A stretch of 64,000 bases of DNA from Bradyrhizobium sp. Gha (GCF_900113735.1 NZ_FOQM01000012.1:62001-126000), one strand, 5' to 3'; shown: positions 37,606 through 46,174, counted from the stretch's first letter. Made by a program: numbers and translations. The notes: generated by a model from the letters alone, not told the origin.

Positions 37606-38733
37606 ATGAACGACGCGCCCCGGCCGGAACGGAATGTCGAACTCGGCGCCAGTAACGAGCCATTCCAGAACCTGCACGAATTCATCCGGAAGGCGCGCTC
37701 CAACCTGAACCAGAACGCCTGGGACTACATTGTCGGCGCGGCCGAGACCGAGACCACCATGCGTCGCAACCGGATGGCGCTGGACGAGATCGCTTTTCGC
37801 CCGCGAGTGCTGCGTGACGTGCGCATGGTCGATGGCTCGGTCGAGCAGTTCGGCCGCAAGATGCGCCTGCCCGTCGTGCTTGCGCCTGTCGGCGCGCTGG
37901 AAATCTTCGATCCGCATGCAGCCGCCAGCGTTGCCCGCGCGGCCGGCAGTTTCGGCGCCGCGCATATGCTGAGCTCGGTTTCCGAACCCGGCCTCGAAAA
38001 GACCGCCGAAGCCGCCCCCGACGCGTTGCGCATGTACCAGCTCTATGTTCGCGGCGATGACGCGTTCGTGGCCGATGTCGTCAGCCGCGCCGAGAAGGCC
38101 AGATATGCCGCCTTCTGCCTGACCGTCGACACCGCCCATTACAGCCGTCGTGAGCGTGACATCGCCAAGCGCTACGTTCGCGAGAGCCGCCTGCGCGCCA
38201 CCGGCGGCGACTACCAGAAGGGCCTGGAATGGCGGACCGTGAAAATGGTCAAGGACAAGTTCCGGATACCGCTGATCCTCAAGGGCATCGCCACTGCCGA
38301 GGACGCCCAGATCGCGGTCGATCACGGCGTCGAGTGGATTTACGTCTCCAACCATGGCGGCCGTCAGCTCGATCACGGCCGCGGTGCCATGCATGTGCTG
38401 CCCGAGATCGTCGAAGCGGTGAAGGGCCGCGCCAAGATCATGGTCGATGGCGGCATCTGCCGCGGCACCGACATCGTCAAGGCGATCGCGGCGGGCGCAG
38501 ACCTGGTCGGCATCGGCCGGCTGCAATGCTGGGCACTGGCTGCGGCCGGCGAGACCGGTGTGTCGCGGATGCTCGAGCTGCTCGAGGACGAGGTGCTGCG
38601 CTGCCTCGGTCTCCTGGGCGCCACCTCCTTCGCCGAGGTCGACAAATCCTGTCTGCACCCGGCCACCGCAACCAACGCGCCGAGCGTGTTCAGCGCATTC
38701 CCGTTGTTTGACCACGAACCCTACCGATACTGA
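37606..38733 (+). CDS. FMN-dependent alpha-hydroxy-acid dehydrogenase/oxidase
   Basis: A 375-residue TIM-barrel flavoprotein of the lactate dehydrogenase LldD/glycolate oxidase family. FMN contacts are in VVLAPVGALEIF and YQLYVRGDD. The catalytic His-Arg pair is in YVSNHGGRQLDHG, and the flavin phosphate is bound by MVDGGICRGTDIVKAIAAGADLVGIGR. No membrane-association loop or lactate-specific feature can be assigned, so the substrate (lactate, glycolate, mandelate or another 2-hydroxy acid) is open. Its stop overlaps the next start (TGATG), pointing to coupled expression with the HAD phosphatase. Confidence 0.87.
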   Translation: MNDAPRPERNVELGASNEPFQNLHEFIRKARSNLNQNAWDYIVGAAETETTMRRNRMALDEIAFRPRVLRDVRMVDGSVEQFGRKMRLPVVLAPVGALEIFDPHAAASVARAAGSFGAAHMLSSVSEPGLEKTAEAAPDALRMYQLYVRGDDAFVADVVSRAEKARYAAFCLTVDTAHYSRRERDIAKRYVRESRLRATGGDYQKGLEWRTVKMVKDKFRIPLILKGIATAEDAQIAVDHGVEWIYVSNHGGRQLDHGRGAMHVLPEIVEAVKGRAKIMVDGGICRGTDIVKAIAAGADLVGIGRLQCWALAAAGETGVSRMLELLEDEVLRCLGLLGATSFAEVDKSCLHPATATNAPSVFSAFPLFDHEPYRY

Positions 38734-39377
38734 TGGTGGAAAGGACGCAAGTGACCTCGCTCTCACCTGGTAGCGCCGATGCGCTTCTATTCGATCTCGG
38801 ACGCGTCGTGCTCGACATCGATTTCTCCAAGGCGATCACCTGCTGGGCGCGACATGCCGACTGCGAGCCAGAAGCCATCGTCGCGCGCTATATGCGCGAC
38901 AGCGAGGCCTACCGGCTGCACGAGGTCGGCAAGATCAGCGACGAGGACTATTTTGCCTCGCTGCGCGCATCGCTCGGCATCGGCATCTCGGACGCGCAGT
39001 TCCTCGAAGGATGGAACGCGATCTTCGCCGGCGAGATGCCTGACATCGCGGAGCTGCTGGCGCGTGCGGCGAAGCAGATGCCGGTCTATGCCTTCTCCAA
39101 CACCAACCGCCCCCATGTGGACTATTTTTCGAAGGAATATGCCGACCTGCTCGGCCATTTCCGCGAGCTGTACCTGTCCTCCAGCATCGGCCTGCGCAAA
39201 CCCGATGCGGAGGCCTTCGACCATGTCGTCGCCGCGATCGGAGTGCCCGCGAACCGCATCGTGTTCTTCGATGATCTCGCCGAGAACGTCGAAGGTGCAC
39301 GGGCGCGCGGCCTGACCGCTGTGCATGTGACGTCGACGACCGATGTCGGAAATGCCCTGAAGGCGCTGGGGATCTGA
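38733..39377 (+). CDS. HAD-superfamily phosphatase, YihX-like
   Basis: A 214-residue cytoplasmic phosphatase. Motif I reads FDLGRVVLDIDF, with Gly in place of the usual second Asp. This is also the case in E. coli YihX (alpha-D-glucose-1-phosphatase, DLGNVI), and the surrounding pattern (HEVGKISDEDY, FSNTNRPHVDYF, LRKPDAEAFDHVV, FFDDLAENVEGA) matches that protein throughout. A sugar phosphate or FMN-like substrate is therefore more likely than phosphoglycolate. It is translationally coupled to the upstream alpha-hydroxy-acid dehydrogenase. Confidence 0.85.
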   Translation: MVERTQVTSLSPGSADALLFDLGRVVLDIDFSKAITCWARHADCEPEAIVARYMRDSEAYRLHEVGKISDEDYFASLRASLGIGISDAQFLEGWNAIFAGEMPDIAELLARAAKQMPVYAFSNTNRPHVDYFSKEYADLLGHFRELYLSSSIGLRKPDAEAFDHVVAAIGVPANRIVFFDDLAENVEGARARGLTAVHVTSTTDVGNALKALGI

Positions 39378-39525
39378 CTCGGCAAGCTGGCCCTGATGCC
39401 GGAGCTAATTTCACGGGAACTCGGGAACCAAAGCCCTCTGTGCATTTTTATACAGAGTTCCGGGAGCGGAATGCCCCCCTCGCGACTCTACAATCCGTTG
39501 GGAATTCTACATCGGACTTATAATC

Positions 39526-39714
39526 GTGTTGGGCAAAACCTACCTCACCAAGCAGGCCTCCCTGCTGATGAAATACGCCAGGACCACCTCGAATTCTGAT
39601 CTCTCCGCAAAACTGATCAGCAAGGCCGCCGACCTGAAGGCGCAGGCCGATCCCATCCCCGACAAGGATCCCAAAGCGCCTGATGTCAGTCCGAGCGAGC
39701 CGCCGGGGACCTGA
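39526..39714 (+). CDS. Small hypothetical protein (62 aa)
   Basis: A short soluble protein, Lys/Ala/Asp-rich with a helical first half (LTKQASLLMKYARTTSNSD) and a Pro/Asp-rich tail. It resembles small uncharacterised Bradyrhizobium proteins with a KQASLL..A..T.D..L...L..KAADLK pattern, which favours a real gene. It starts at GTG 39526 or the adjacent TTG 39529. No function is known. A 27-codon hydrophobic ORF begins 3 nt after its stop. Confidence 0.55.
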   Translation: MLGKTYLTKQASLLMKYARTTSNSDLSAKLISKAADLKAQADPIPDKDPKAPDVSPSEPPGT

Positions 39715-39717
39715 CCG

Positions 39718-39801
39718 ATGCTGGCCATGGCTCTTGTCTTTGCCGTGGCCGCTGTTGTGCCGGTATGGGTCGCTCTCCTGACGATGCCCCGGCCGATTTG
39801 A
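39718..39801 (+). CDS. Possible 27-residue hydrophobic peptide
   Basis: ATG 39718 opens a 27-codon frame ending at TGA 39801. It encodes an almost continuous hydrophobic helix (LAMALVFAVAAVVPVWVALL) followed by TMPRPI. It lies 3 nt downstream of the 62-residue ORF and so could be coupled to it. A single-span membrane microprotein is possible, but the ORF is short enough to occur by chance. Confidence 0.3.
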   Translation: MLAMALVFAVAAVVPVWVALLTMPRPI

Positions 39802-39931
39802 CGTCCCGCTTCGTCCCACGGCTCCTGAGGCGGGATAAATCATCCTGAGGGGCTGCTTTGCCTCGACCCTCCCGCTCGGCTAGAACTCTCGCCGCTGATT
39901 TGCCCGAACGGGCGTAGCTGGAGTTTTCACC

Positions 39932-41143
39932 GTGGCCCTCATGCCGGTATCCGATGCGCTTGCCGCCGTGCTCGCGGGAGCGGAGCCGCTGGCTGAGGAA
40001 ACAGTTGCGCTCGATCGGGCCTTTCATCGCGTGCTTGCGCGCGACGTCGCGGCGCGGCGGACGCAGCCGCCTGAGGCGATGTCGGCGATGGATGGCTATG
40101 CCGTGCGTGCGGCCGATGCCGCCAAGGTCGACACACGGCTCACCGTCATCGGCGAAGTCGCAGCCGGCCGGCCGTTTGCCGGAACGGTCGGCGCCGGCGA
40201 AGCCGTGCGGATCTTCACCGGTGGCGTCGTTCCCGAGAACGCGGATGCCGTCGTGATCCAGGAGGACACAATCGCCGACGGCGGGTGCATCACGATCAAG
40301 GAAGCCGCCATCGCCGGACGACACATCCGCCCGGCCGGCATCGACTTCCGCGAGGGCGATGTGCTCCTGCGCAGGGGCACGCGGCTCACGGAGCGCGACC
40401 TCGCGCTCGCCGCCGGGATGAACCATCCGCAGCTCGCGGTCTGCCGCCGCCCGACGGTCGCGATCCTCGCCACCGGCGATGAGCTGGTGATGCCGGGCTC
40501 GACGCCCGGCCACGGCCAGATCGTCTATTCCAATGGCTATGCCCTTCATGCACTGGCTCGCAGCGAAGGTGCTGACACCATCGACCTCGGGGTCGCGGCC
40601 GACACGCTTGCCGCCACCACATCGGGCATCCGCCGCGCGCGCGAGAGCGGCGCCGACGTCCTGATCACGACCGGGGGCGCCTCGGTGGGCGACCACGATC
40701 TGGTGCAACAGGCACTGAGGGACGAAGGTATCTCGATGGCGTTCTGGAAGATCGCGATGCGACCGGGCAAGCCCATGATGAACGGGCAGCTCGGATCGAT
40801 GCGCGTGATCGGCCTGCCCGGCAATCCCGTATCGTCCTACGTTTGCGCTTTCCTGTTTCTGGTGCCACTGATTCGCGCGCTGTCGGGGCGTTCGGTGGTT
40901 CATCATCGCCGCGAGCGCGCCGTGCTCGGCCGCGATGTCGGCGCCAACGATCAGCGCGAAGATTATCTGCGTGCGCGGCTGGCAGAGCGTGACGACGGCA
41001 CGCTGGTCGCCGTTCCCGTCGATCATCAGGACTCCTCATTGCTTGCGAATCTCGCTGCGGCACAGGCACTTCTGGTACGCGCACCGTTCGCGCCGAAGGC
41101 CGAAGCCGGCAGCGCTTGCGAGGTGCTGCGACTGCCCATCTGA
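39932..41143 (+). CDS. moeA: Molybdopterin molybdotransferase
   Basis: A 403-residue enzyme that inserts molybdate into molybdopterin-AMP. Family blocks are AMSAMDGYAVRAAD, GEVAAGRPF, RIFTGGVVPENADAVVIQED, ILATGDELV, TTGGASVGDHDLV and GLPGNPVSSYV. GTG 39932 is supported by GGAG 8 nt upstream; ATG 39941 is the alternative. It precedes lexA, as in other rhizobia, but is separated from moaC by about 7.1 kb. Confidence 0.93.
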   Translation: MALMPVSDALAAVLAGAEPLAEETVALDRAFHRVLARDVAARRTQPPEAMSAMDGYAVRAADAAKVDTRLTVIGEVAAGRPFAGTVGAGEAVRIFTGGVVPENADAVVIQEDTIADGGCITIKEAAIAGRHIRPAGIDFREGDVLLRRGTRLTERDLALAAGMNHPQLAVCRRPTVAILATGDELVMPGSTPGHGQIVYSNGYALHALARSEGADTIDLGVAADTLAATTSGIRRARESGADVLITTGGASVGDHDLVQQALRDEGISMAFWKIAMRPGKPMMNGQLGSMRVIGLPGNPVSSYVCAFLFLVPLIRALSGRSVVHHRRERAVLGRDVGANDQREDYLRARLAERDDGTLVAVPVDHQDSSLLANLAAAQALLVRAPFAPKAEAGSACEVLRLPI

Positions 41144-41204
41144 CCGCTTCGTTCGCGTGCGTTCCGCGAACTTCGTCGCGTTCACGGTAAATTAAGCAGT
41201 TGCG

Positions 41205-41219
41205 GAACATGTATCGAAC
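41205..41219. promoter_or_regulatory. LexA (SOS) box, perfect GAAC-N7-GAAC
   Basis: GAAC ATGTATC GAAC matches the alphaproteobacterial LexA operator consensus (GTTC-N7-GTTC on the other strand) exactly. It lies 100 nt upstream of the lexA ATG and implies autoregulation of lexA. A second, imperfect copy (GTTC-N7-GTTT) follows at 41231-41245. Confidence 0.85.
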
Positions 41220-41230
41220 ATATAGTGTCC

Positions 41231-41245
41231 GTTCATGATTTGTTT
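41231..41245. promoter_or_regulatory. Second, imperfect LexA box
   Basis: GTTC ATGATTT GTTT differs from GTTC-N7-GTTC at the last base. It is centred 26 bp, about two and a half helical turns, from the perfect box. Together they could bind two LexA dimers on the lexA promoter. Confidence 0.5.
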
Positions 41246-41319
41246 CGAGCATGTAGCGGCTTACGGCTGAATTCAGCGTCTCGGAATCGAACGACATCAC
41301 CAGGGGGATTTTGGTCGAG

Positions 41320-42021
41320 ATGTTAACGCGCAAACAATACGAGCTCCTGCGGTTCATCAGCGAGCGGCTGAAGGAAAGCGGCGTGCCGCCCTCCTTCGAC
41401 GAGATGAAGGACGCGCTCGATCTGCGCTCGAAGTCGGGCATCCACCGCCTGATCACTGCGCTCGAGGAGCGCGGCTTCATCCGCCGCCTGCCCAACCGTG
41501 CCCGCGCGATCGAGGTGATCAAGCTGCCCGAGCTTCAGGCCGCCGCCGGCAACCGCCGCGGCTTCACCCCGAGCGTCATCGAGGGCAACCTCGGCAAGGT
41601 GCGCATGACGTCGAGCCCGCCGGCGGACGAGGGCGAGCGTCCCGTCGCAGTGCCCGTCATGGGCCGGATCGCGGCCGGTACGCCGATCGAGGCCTTGCAG
41701 ACCCGCAGCCACACCATCAGCGTTCCGCCCGACATGCTCGGCGCGGGCGAGCACTACGCGCTCGAAGTGCGCGGCGATTCCATGGTGGACGCCGGCATCC
41801 TCGACGGCGACATGGCGCTCATTCAGCGCAACGAGAGCTGCGACACCGGCGATATCGTCGTCGCCCTGATCGACGACGAGGAAGCCACCTTGAAGCGCTT
41901 CCGTCGCCGCGGCGCCTCGATCGCGCTCGAGCCCGCCAATGCCGCCTATGAGGTCCGCATCCTGCCCCCCAACCGGGTCAAGATCCAGGGCAAGCTGATC
42001 GGTCTCTATCGCAAGTACTGA
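41320..42021 (+). CDS. lexA: LexA repressor
   Basis: A 233-residue SOS repressor. The N-terminal winged helix starts MLTRKQYELLRFISERL and includes the recognition region LRSKSGIHRLITALEERG. The Ala-Gly self-cleavage site is in GRIAAGTPI, the catalytic Ser in EVRGDSMVDAGI and the Lys in EATLKRFRR. ATG 41320 is chosen over TTG 41311 because it gives the family N terminus. SOS boxes upstream indicate negative autoregulation. A strong hairpin follows the stop. Confidence 0.96.
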   Translation: MLTRKQYELLRFISERLKESGVPPSFDEMKDALDLRSKSGIHRLITALEERGFIRRLPNRARAIEVIKLPELQAAAGNRRGFTPSVIEGNLGKVRMTSSPPADEGERPVAVPVMGRIAAGTPIEALQTRSHTISVPPDMLGAGEHYALEVRGDSMVDAGILDGDMALIQRNESCDTGDIVVALIDDEEATLKRFRRRGASIALEPANAAYEVRILPPNRVKIQGKLIGLYRKY

Positions 42022-42063
42022 GCGCCACGTTCTCGCGCGATCGGTGAACCCCGATCGACGGTT

Positions 42064-42085
42064 GGAGCGGACGATTGTCCGCTCC
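42064..42085 (+). terminator. Terminator-like hairpin after lexA
   Basis: GGAGCGGAC and GTCCGCTCC form a perfect 9-bp stem with a GATT loop, 42 nt past the lexA stop. Only a loose U-rich stretch (TGGTCTTTCTGCTTC) follows. Confidence 0.6.
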
Positions 42086-42207
42086 GGCTGGATGGTCTTT
42101 CTGCTTCTGCACAGATTATCCGGCCACCTCTCCATCGCTACATCCTCGGCATGCCGCAACGAAGCACACTCGCTTCGATGGGCCTCTCGGAGACCGAGGA
42201 GACAATG

Positions 42208-42411
42208 ATGCGCAAGATCATCCTGAGCGCCGTCACGATGACGCTGATCGCAGCGTCAGTATCCCACGCCTTCGCTGCGCATGCGCAGCATCGCGTCCGC
42301 AAGGTACCGCAGGCGACGAGCGCGCAAGTCCGCGATGCCCGCAACGCCGTCGAGCAACAGGCGCAGCCCGCCTGGCAATATTCTGGCTGGTCCGCGCCGG
42401 CCGGACGCTGA
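42208..42411 (+). CDS. Small secreted protein (67 aa)
   Basis: A short exported protein with a signal peptide (MRKIILSAVTMTLIAASVSHAFAA) and a basic, Gln-rich mature part of about 43 residues. GAGGAG at 42196-42201 is 6 nt from ATG 42208 and only 3 nt from ATG 42205, so 42208 is preferred. No domain is recognised; many Bradyrhizobium genomes carry such tiny secreted proteins of unknown role. Confidence 0.65.
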   Translation: MRKIILSAVTMTLIAASVSHAFAAHAQHRVRKVPQATSAQVRDARNAVEQQAQPAWQYSGWSAPAGR

Positions 42412-42604
42412 GCGCGAAGCCTCCCAAATGCGCGGAAGCAAGCTTTGTTCCTAGCCGTTCGGGAAAGATAATGTGATTGCGGCTCGCGGATCTGAGCCGC
42501 AGATTTGCCTACAACCAAGCAGAGTCTTGCAGGCTTCAACTCTGATAGAGGCCAGCGCCTCCAGGACAGAGGCGCGGGTCGCTATCCCCGATGAGGAGCA
42601 CCCG

Positions 42605-43039
42605 ATGTGTGACTATAGCTTGCATGCCGTCGCGACGCGTCCCGCAGAAGTCGGCGAGACGATCGTCACGACAACGTTCCGCGGCACCTCGACGCGCGGC
42701 TTCGCCTCTGAAGCCGACATGTCGGTCGCGGTCTGCCTGCTTCCGGGAACGGAGCTCGCCTTCGCCGACAACGTCCGCTACGACAACAGGTGGATCTGGA
42801 CGCGCACCATCAACTCCCGCGTCGGCAAGTTCGGCAAGGTTGATCCGCACATTCCCGATCGCCATCACGACGCGATCGAATTCCCCGATGGCAAATACGT
42901 GCTGGTGACGCAGCTCGTCGAAGGCCAGCGTGCAACCGTGCTGCAACTGCCCGTGACCCAGCCGCTCGGCGAGCGCGAGCACAAGCCGCAAGTGGTCGCC
43001 GACACTCGCACGACGCCGCCACGCCTGCCGATCGGCTGA
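42605..43039 (+). CDS. Conserved-looking hypothetical protein (144 aa)
   Basis: A soluble protein with no signal peptide, beginning MCDYSLHAVATRPAEVGE. It is rich in charged residues and has the stretch FPDGKYVLVTQLVEGQRATVLQLP. GAGGAG ends 6 nt before ATG 42605, which sets the start; the frame is open upstream without support. I do not recognise a named family. It is convergent with comEC, with only 10 nt between the stops. Confidence 0.65.
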   Translation: MCDYSLHAVATRPAEVGETIVTTTFRGTSTRGFASEADMSVAVCLLPGTELAFADNVRYDNRWIWTRTINSRVGKFGKVDPHIPDRHHDAIEFPDGKYVLVTQLVEGQRATVLQLPVTQPLGEREHKPQVVADTRTTPPRLPIG

Positions 43040-43049
43040 CGCGTCCATT

Positions 43050-45335
43050 CTAGTCCTCGGCCTGAAGGTCGGCCTCCGACGGAGTTGCGTCTTTGGTCCG
43101 CGGAGCTGCCGACCGTGGCTTGAGGGTTTGGTCGAAATCTGCATCGCCGGGCGCCACCGGCGACCAGGAGCGGTTTGCGCCCCTCGCTCTCACCGGCTGA
43201 ACCGCAAAACCCTCACCGCGCTGCGTCAGCGCAAGCGCGCCCTGGCTCGCCAGACGCGGCCGATCGATCACCATTGCAGCGCAATCGGGCGGCGCAGGCC
43301 TCACCGTCACCACCAGCGCTGCGCGGCTGCAATCGTCGGCCAGCGCGTCGATGCGCAGCGCCAGCGCAATCATGCGGCCGTCGGCAAGCGGCGTCACGCA
43401 GCCGGCATCGTCGCACGACACGCCGTCACCGACCGAAGCGCTGGCGACATCGCGCGGGTCGGCGTCCGCCGCGAGCCACTCCTTGAGAAGGAAATTGTCC
43501 TTCTTCGTCCTGATCAGATGCAGCTGCCCGTCCTTGCCGCGCACCGCGACGTTCTGGCCGTCAGCGCCAATGAGAATGTCGGGTTGGCGCACCGACAAAG
43601 CCCAGATCGTTGCGACCGCAAGCACGATCGCACCAGACCAGCGCAGCGGCGTGCGCAACAGGCCCATGAGGACAAGCCCTAGGCTCGCCGCAACCAGCGG
43701 CGCGGTCCCGAAGGCACCGACATGGCCGATAGCTCCCGGCAATGCCGCCACCCAGCGCGTGACCACAATCATCCAGTCGATGCCGATCCCCATCAGCCAC
43801 CAGAAAACGCCGTCCAGCCCGAACGGAGCCGCGAGCAATCCCAATAGCCCGGCCGGCATCACCAGCGCCGAGACGACAGGCATCGCACCGAGATTGGCGA
43901 GCACGCCGTAGGGCGTGACGCGGTGAAAATGGAAAGCGGCATAGGGCGTGGTCGCAAGACCCGCGATCATCGAGGCCATGAACAGCATCGCGATCTCGCG
44001 GCCGCCCCATAGCGCAATCCGCGCCGTCGTCGAATGATCGGGCGAGGCAAACAGGTTCGGCATGCCGATCTGCACCATTGCCACCAGCCCGAGCGTCGCC
44101 GCAAACGACATCTGGAAGCTCGGATGCACCAGCGCTTCCGGTGCAACCGCGAGCACGATCAGTGCCGCCACCGCCAGCGTGCGGAGCGTAATCGCGCGAC
44201 GGTCGACGATCACGGCGATCAGCACGACCGCGGTCATGAAGAAGGATCGCTGGGTTGCGACTTCCGCGCCCGAGAGCAGCAGATAGAATGCGGACGCCAC
44301 CAGCGCCGCGGCGGCCGACCATTTCTTGATCGCGAATCCGGCGGCCAGCCCGGGGATCAGCGCCAACAGCGCGCGGACCGCGAAGAAGACGACACCAGCG
44401 ACGACTGCCATGTGATAGCCGGAGATCGACAGCACGTGGCCAAGCCCCGAGATGAACATGGCATCGTTGACGGGCGTGGTGATCGCATCGCGGCGGCCGG
44501 TCAAAAGCGCGGTCGCGATTGCGCGGTTGTCGCCGTCGAGCACGGCGCGGATCCGCGCGTCGATCGCATCGCGCAGGCCCTGCATGACCGCCGCATAGCG
44601 CAACTGCAACCCGCCGGTTTGCGGCGGCGTCACCGTCGTGATCGCCCCCATCGCGAAACCGGACGCGCCGATGCCCTGGAAGAACATGTCGCGCGAGAAA
44701 TCGTAGCTGCCCGGCCGCAACGGCGACAGCGGCGGCATCAGACGGGCCTTCAACTGCACGAAGCTGCCGACATCGGGCGCCGTCCCCTTGCGCACGGAGA
44801 GGCGGACCCGCTCGAGCTTGACGTCGCTGCGCTGCGCCTCCATCGCGGTGACGCGCAGCACGAACCGGTCGGTGCGTTCGCGGATGTCGCGGGTCTCGAC
44901 GAAGCCCGACAGCGACACTGAATAAAGCGGCTTTGCGAGCACGACGTGCGCGACGCTTGCTGTCCTCCAGGTCGCCGCAGCAAAACCGGCCGCGACCGCC
45001 GCGATCATGATCGCGGGTGCAAACCACCGGCTCCGCCGCAACAGAACCGCGCCAAGCGTCGGCGCGCCCGCCGTCGCGACCGTGACCCAGAGCACCGGCT
45101 CGTGGTCGGCGGCGAAGTACAGCGCGATGCCGCAGCCGAAGGCGATGGGGACCCATGGGAACAGTCGTCCGGCGCCGGCTTCGGCCTTCGCCCATTCACG
45201 CAGCGTTCCGACGATCGACGGCCAGACGCCGAAGCCTGCCGGCACAAAGCCGCCGGCCGACGCGGTTCGGCCGCCGCCGGGCCAGGTCCCGGCCATACCT
45301 TGCGAGGCACGTTGTGGCCGGCCCGGCTCCGCCAT
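43050..45335 (-). CDS. comEC: ComEC/Rec2-family DNA-uptake channel protein
   Basis: A 761-residue polytopic membrane protein. An N-terminal DUF4131-type region (about 60-260, including VSLSGFVETRDIRERTDRFVL) is followed by the competence domain with the signature LLTGRRDAI..FISGLGHVLSISGYHMAVVAG and many helices to about residue 570. The tail contains FLLKEWLAADADPRDV but no HxHxDH metallo-beta-lactamase motif, as in other alphaproteobacterial versions that lack the nuclease-like domain. ComEC moves single-stranded DNA across the inner membrane. The start (ATG 45335) is uncertain because GAGGA lies too close; residue 14 Met is an alternative. Confidence 0.85.
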   Translation of the reverse strand: MAEPGRPQRASQGMAGTWPGGGRTASAGGFVPAGFGVWPSIVGTLREWAKAEAGAGRLFPWVPIAFGCGIALYFAADHEPVLWVTVATAGAPTLGAVLLRRSRWFAPAIMIAAVAAGFAAATWRTASVAHVVLAKPLYSVSLSGFVETRDIRERTDRFVLRVTAMEAQRSDVKLERVRLSVRKGTAPDVGSFVQLKARLMPPLSPLRPGSYDFSRDMFFQGIGASGFAMGAITTVTPPQTGGLQLRYAAVMQGLRDAIDARIRAVLDGDNRAIATALLTGRRDAITTPVNDAMFISGLGHVLSISGYHMAVVAGVVFFAVRALLALIPGLAAGFAIKKWSAAAALVASAFYLLLSGAEVATQRSFFMTAVVLIAVIVDRRAITLRTLAVAALIVLAVAPEALVHPSFQMSFAATLGLVAMVQIGMPNLFASPDHSTTARIALWGGREIAMLFMASMIAGLATTPYAAFHFHRVTPYGVLANLGAMPVVSALVMPAGLLGLLAAPFGLDGVFWWLMGIGIDWMIVVTRWVAALPGAIGHVGAFGTAPLVAASLGLVLMGLLRTPLRWSGAIVLAVATIWALSVRQPDILIGADGQNVAVRGKDGQLHLIRTKKDNFLLKEWLAADADPRDVASASVGDGVSCDDAGCVTPLADGRMIALALRIDALADDCSRAALVVTVRPAPPDCAAMVIDRPRLASQGALALTQRGEGFAVQPVRARGANRSWSPVAPGDADFDQTLKPRSAAPRTKDATPSEADLQAED

Positions 45336-45430
45336 TCCTCAGCAACCCTGCGCTACGCTACTGCGCGGAGGCTACCGGAACGTGCGGCGGCACGGATAGC
45401 GGCACAAACCGGGAACGAAGGGGCTCCGCC

Positions 45431-45664
45431 CTACTTTTCCTCTTCCATCGTCACGGCGACATCGGCCTTGGCGGACAGCCGAACCTTGTTGCCCTCGACG
45501 TCGGCAACCAGGCCCTTGTCGATGAAATGGTGATGGCCCTTGTGGCTGCCCTCGCCGCTGTCCTTTTTGGTCAGCTTGATGCGATTGCCTTCGACCTTGT
45601 CGACCGTGCCGATATGGACACCGTCGGCGCCGATGACCTCCATATGCTCTGCGATGTTCTGCAT
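45431..45664 (-). CDS. DUF2171 domain protein (77 aa)
   Basis: A small soluble protein with the PRC-barrel-like pattern of DUF2171: HMEVIGADGVHIGTVDKVEGNRIKLTKKD, then GHHHFIDKGLVADVEGNKVRLS. Function is unknown; such proteins occur in many rhizobia, often next to stress genes. It lies alone between comEC and the NTF2-like gene on the same strand. Confidence 0.8.
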   Translation of the reverse strand: MQNIAEHMEVIGADGVHIGTVDKVEGNRIKLTKKDSGEGSHKGHHHFIDKGLVADVEGNKVRLSAKADVAVTMEEEK

Positions 45665-45752
45665 GGTGGGATCTCCTGTGGATCCACCTCAACCCGGCGC
45701 CTGCGCATTCGTTTCCAGCGCCGGAATGACGATGCCGTGCGCGGCTCGCCTG

Positions 45753-46139
45753 TCAGATCAACGGCGCCTTCGCCGAGGCGTGGTGATTGACGATCTTCCA
45801 GTCGCCGTCTTCGCGAATGATGACCCAGCTCATCTTGACGACGAGGTCAGGCCGTTCGCCCGCCAGGTCGAACGTGATGGTCGCGCCCATGTTGATCGTA
45901 TCAGGCCCGGCCTGCGCCGCCTGCACGTCGGAGAACGCCGCGCTCGGCTTGCGCCAGCGCGGCAGGCCGTTGAAGTAATCGGCCACGCCATTCCTGCCCC
46001 GATAGAGCTTCGGGTTGGAGCCGAAGAAGAATGCGTTCTTCGAATAAAGCGACGACAGCGCAACCGCATCGAGCGTCGCGAAGCCGGCGCACCATTTCGC
46101 AATGATGGCGGAAACGGTGGCGTCGGCTTCACTGCTCAT
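45753..46139 (-). CDS. NTF2-like (SnoaL/SgcJ-type) protein
   Basis: A 128-residue alpha+beta barrel protein with the NTF2 pattern IIAKWCAGFATLDAVALSSLYSKNAFFFGS and the C-terminal sheet WVIIREDGDWKIVNHHASAK. The fold is used by ketosteroid isomerase-like and polyketide-cyclase-like enzymes and by non-enzymatic binding proteins, so activity cannot be stated. It lies 35 nt downstream of glnS on the same strand. Confidence 0.8.
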   Translation of the reverse strand: MSSEADATVSAIIAKWCAGFATLDAVALSSLYSKNAFFFGSNPKLYRGRNGVADYFNGLPRWRKPSAAFSDVQAAQAGPDTINMGATITFDLAGERPDLVVKMSWVIIREDGDWKIVNHHASAKAPLI

Positions 46140-46174
46140 CTGGGGTCCCCCAGCCCTTTGCCTCGGCCCCTGCC

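Noticed and set aside
38733..39377. Phosphoglycolate phosphatase paired with glycolate oxidase
   Set aside because: Attractive from context, but the HAD motif I is DxG and the whole pattern matches YihX rather than Gph/CbbZ.
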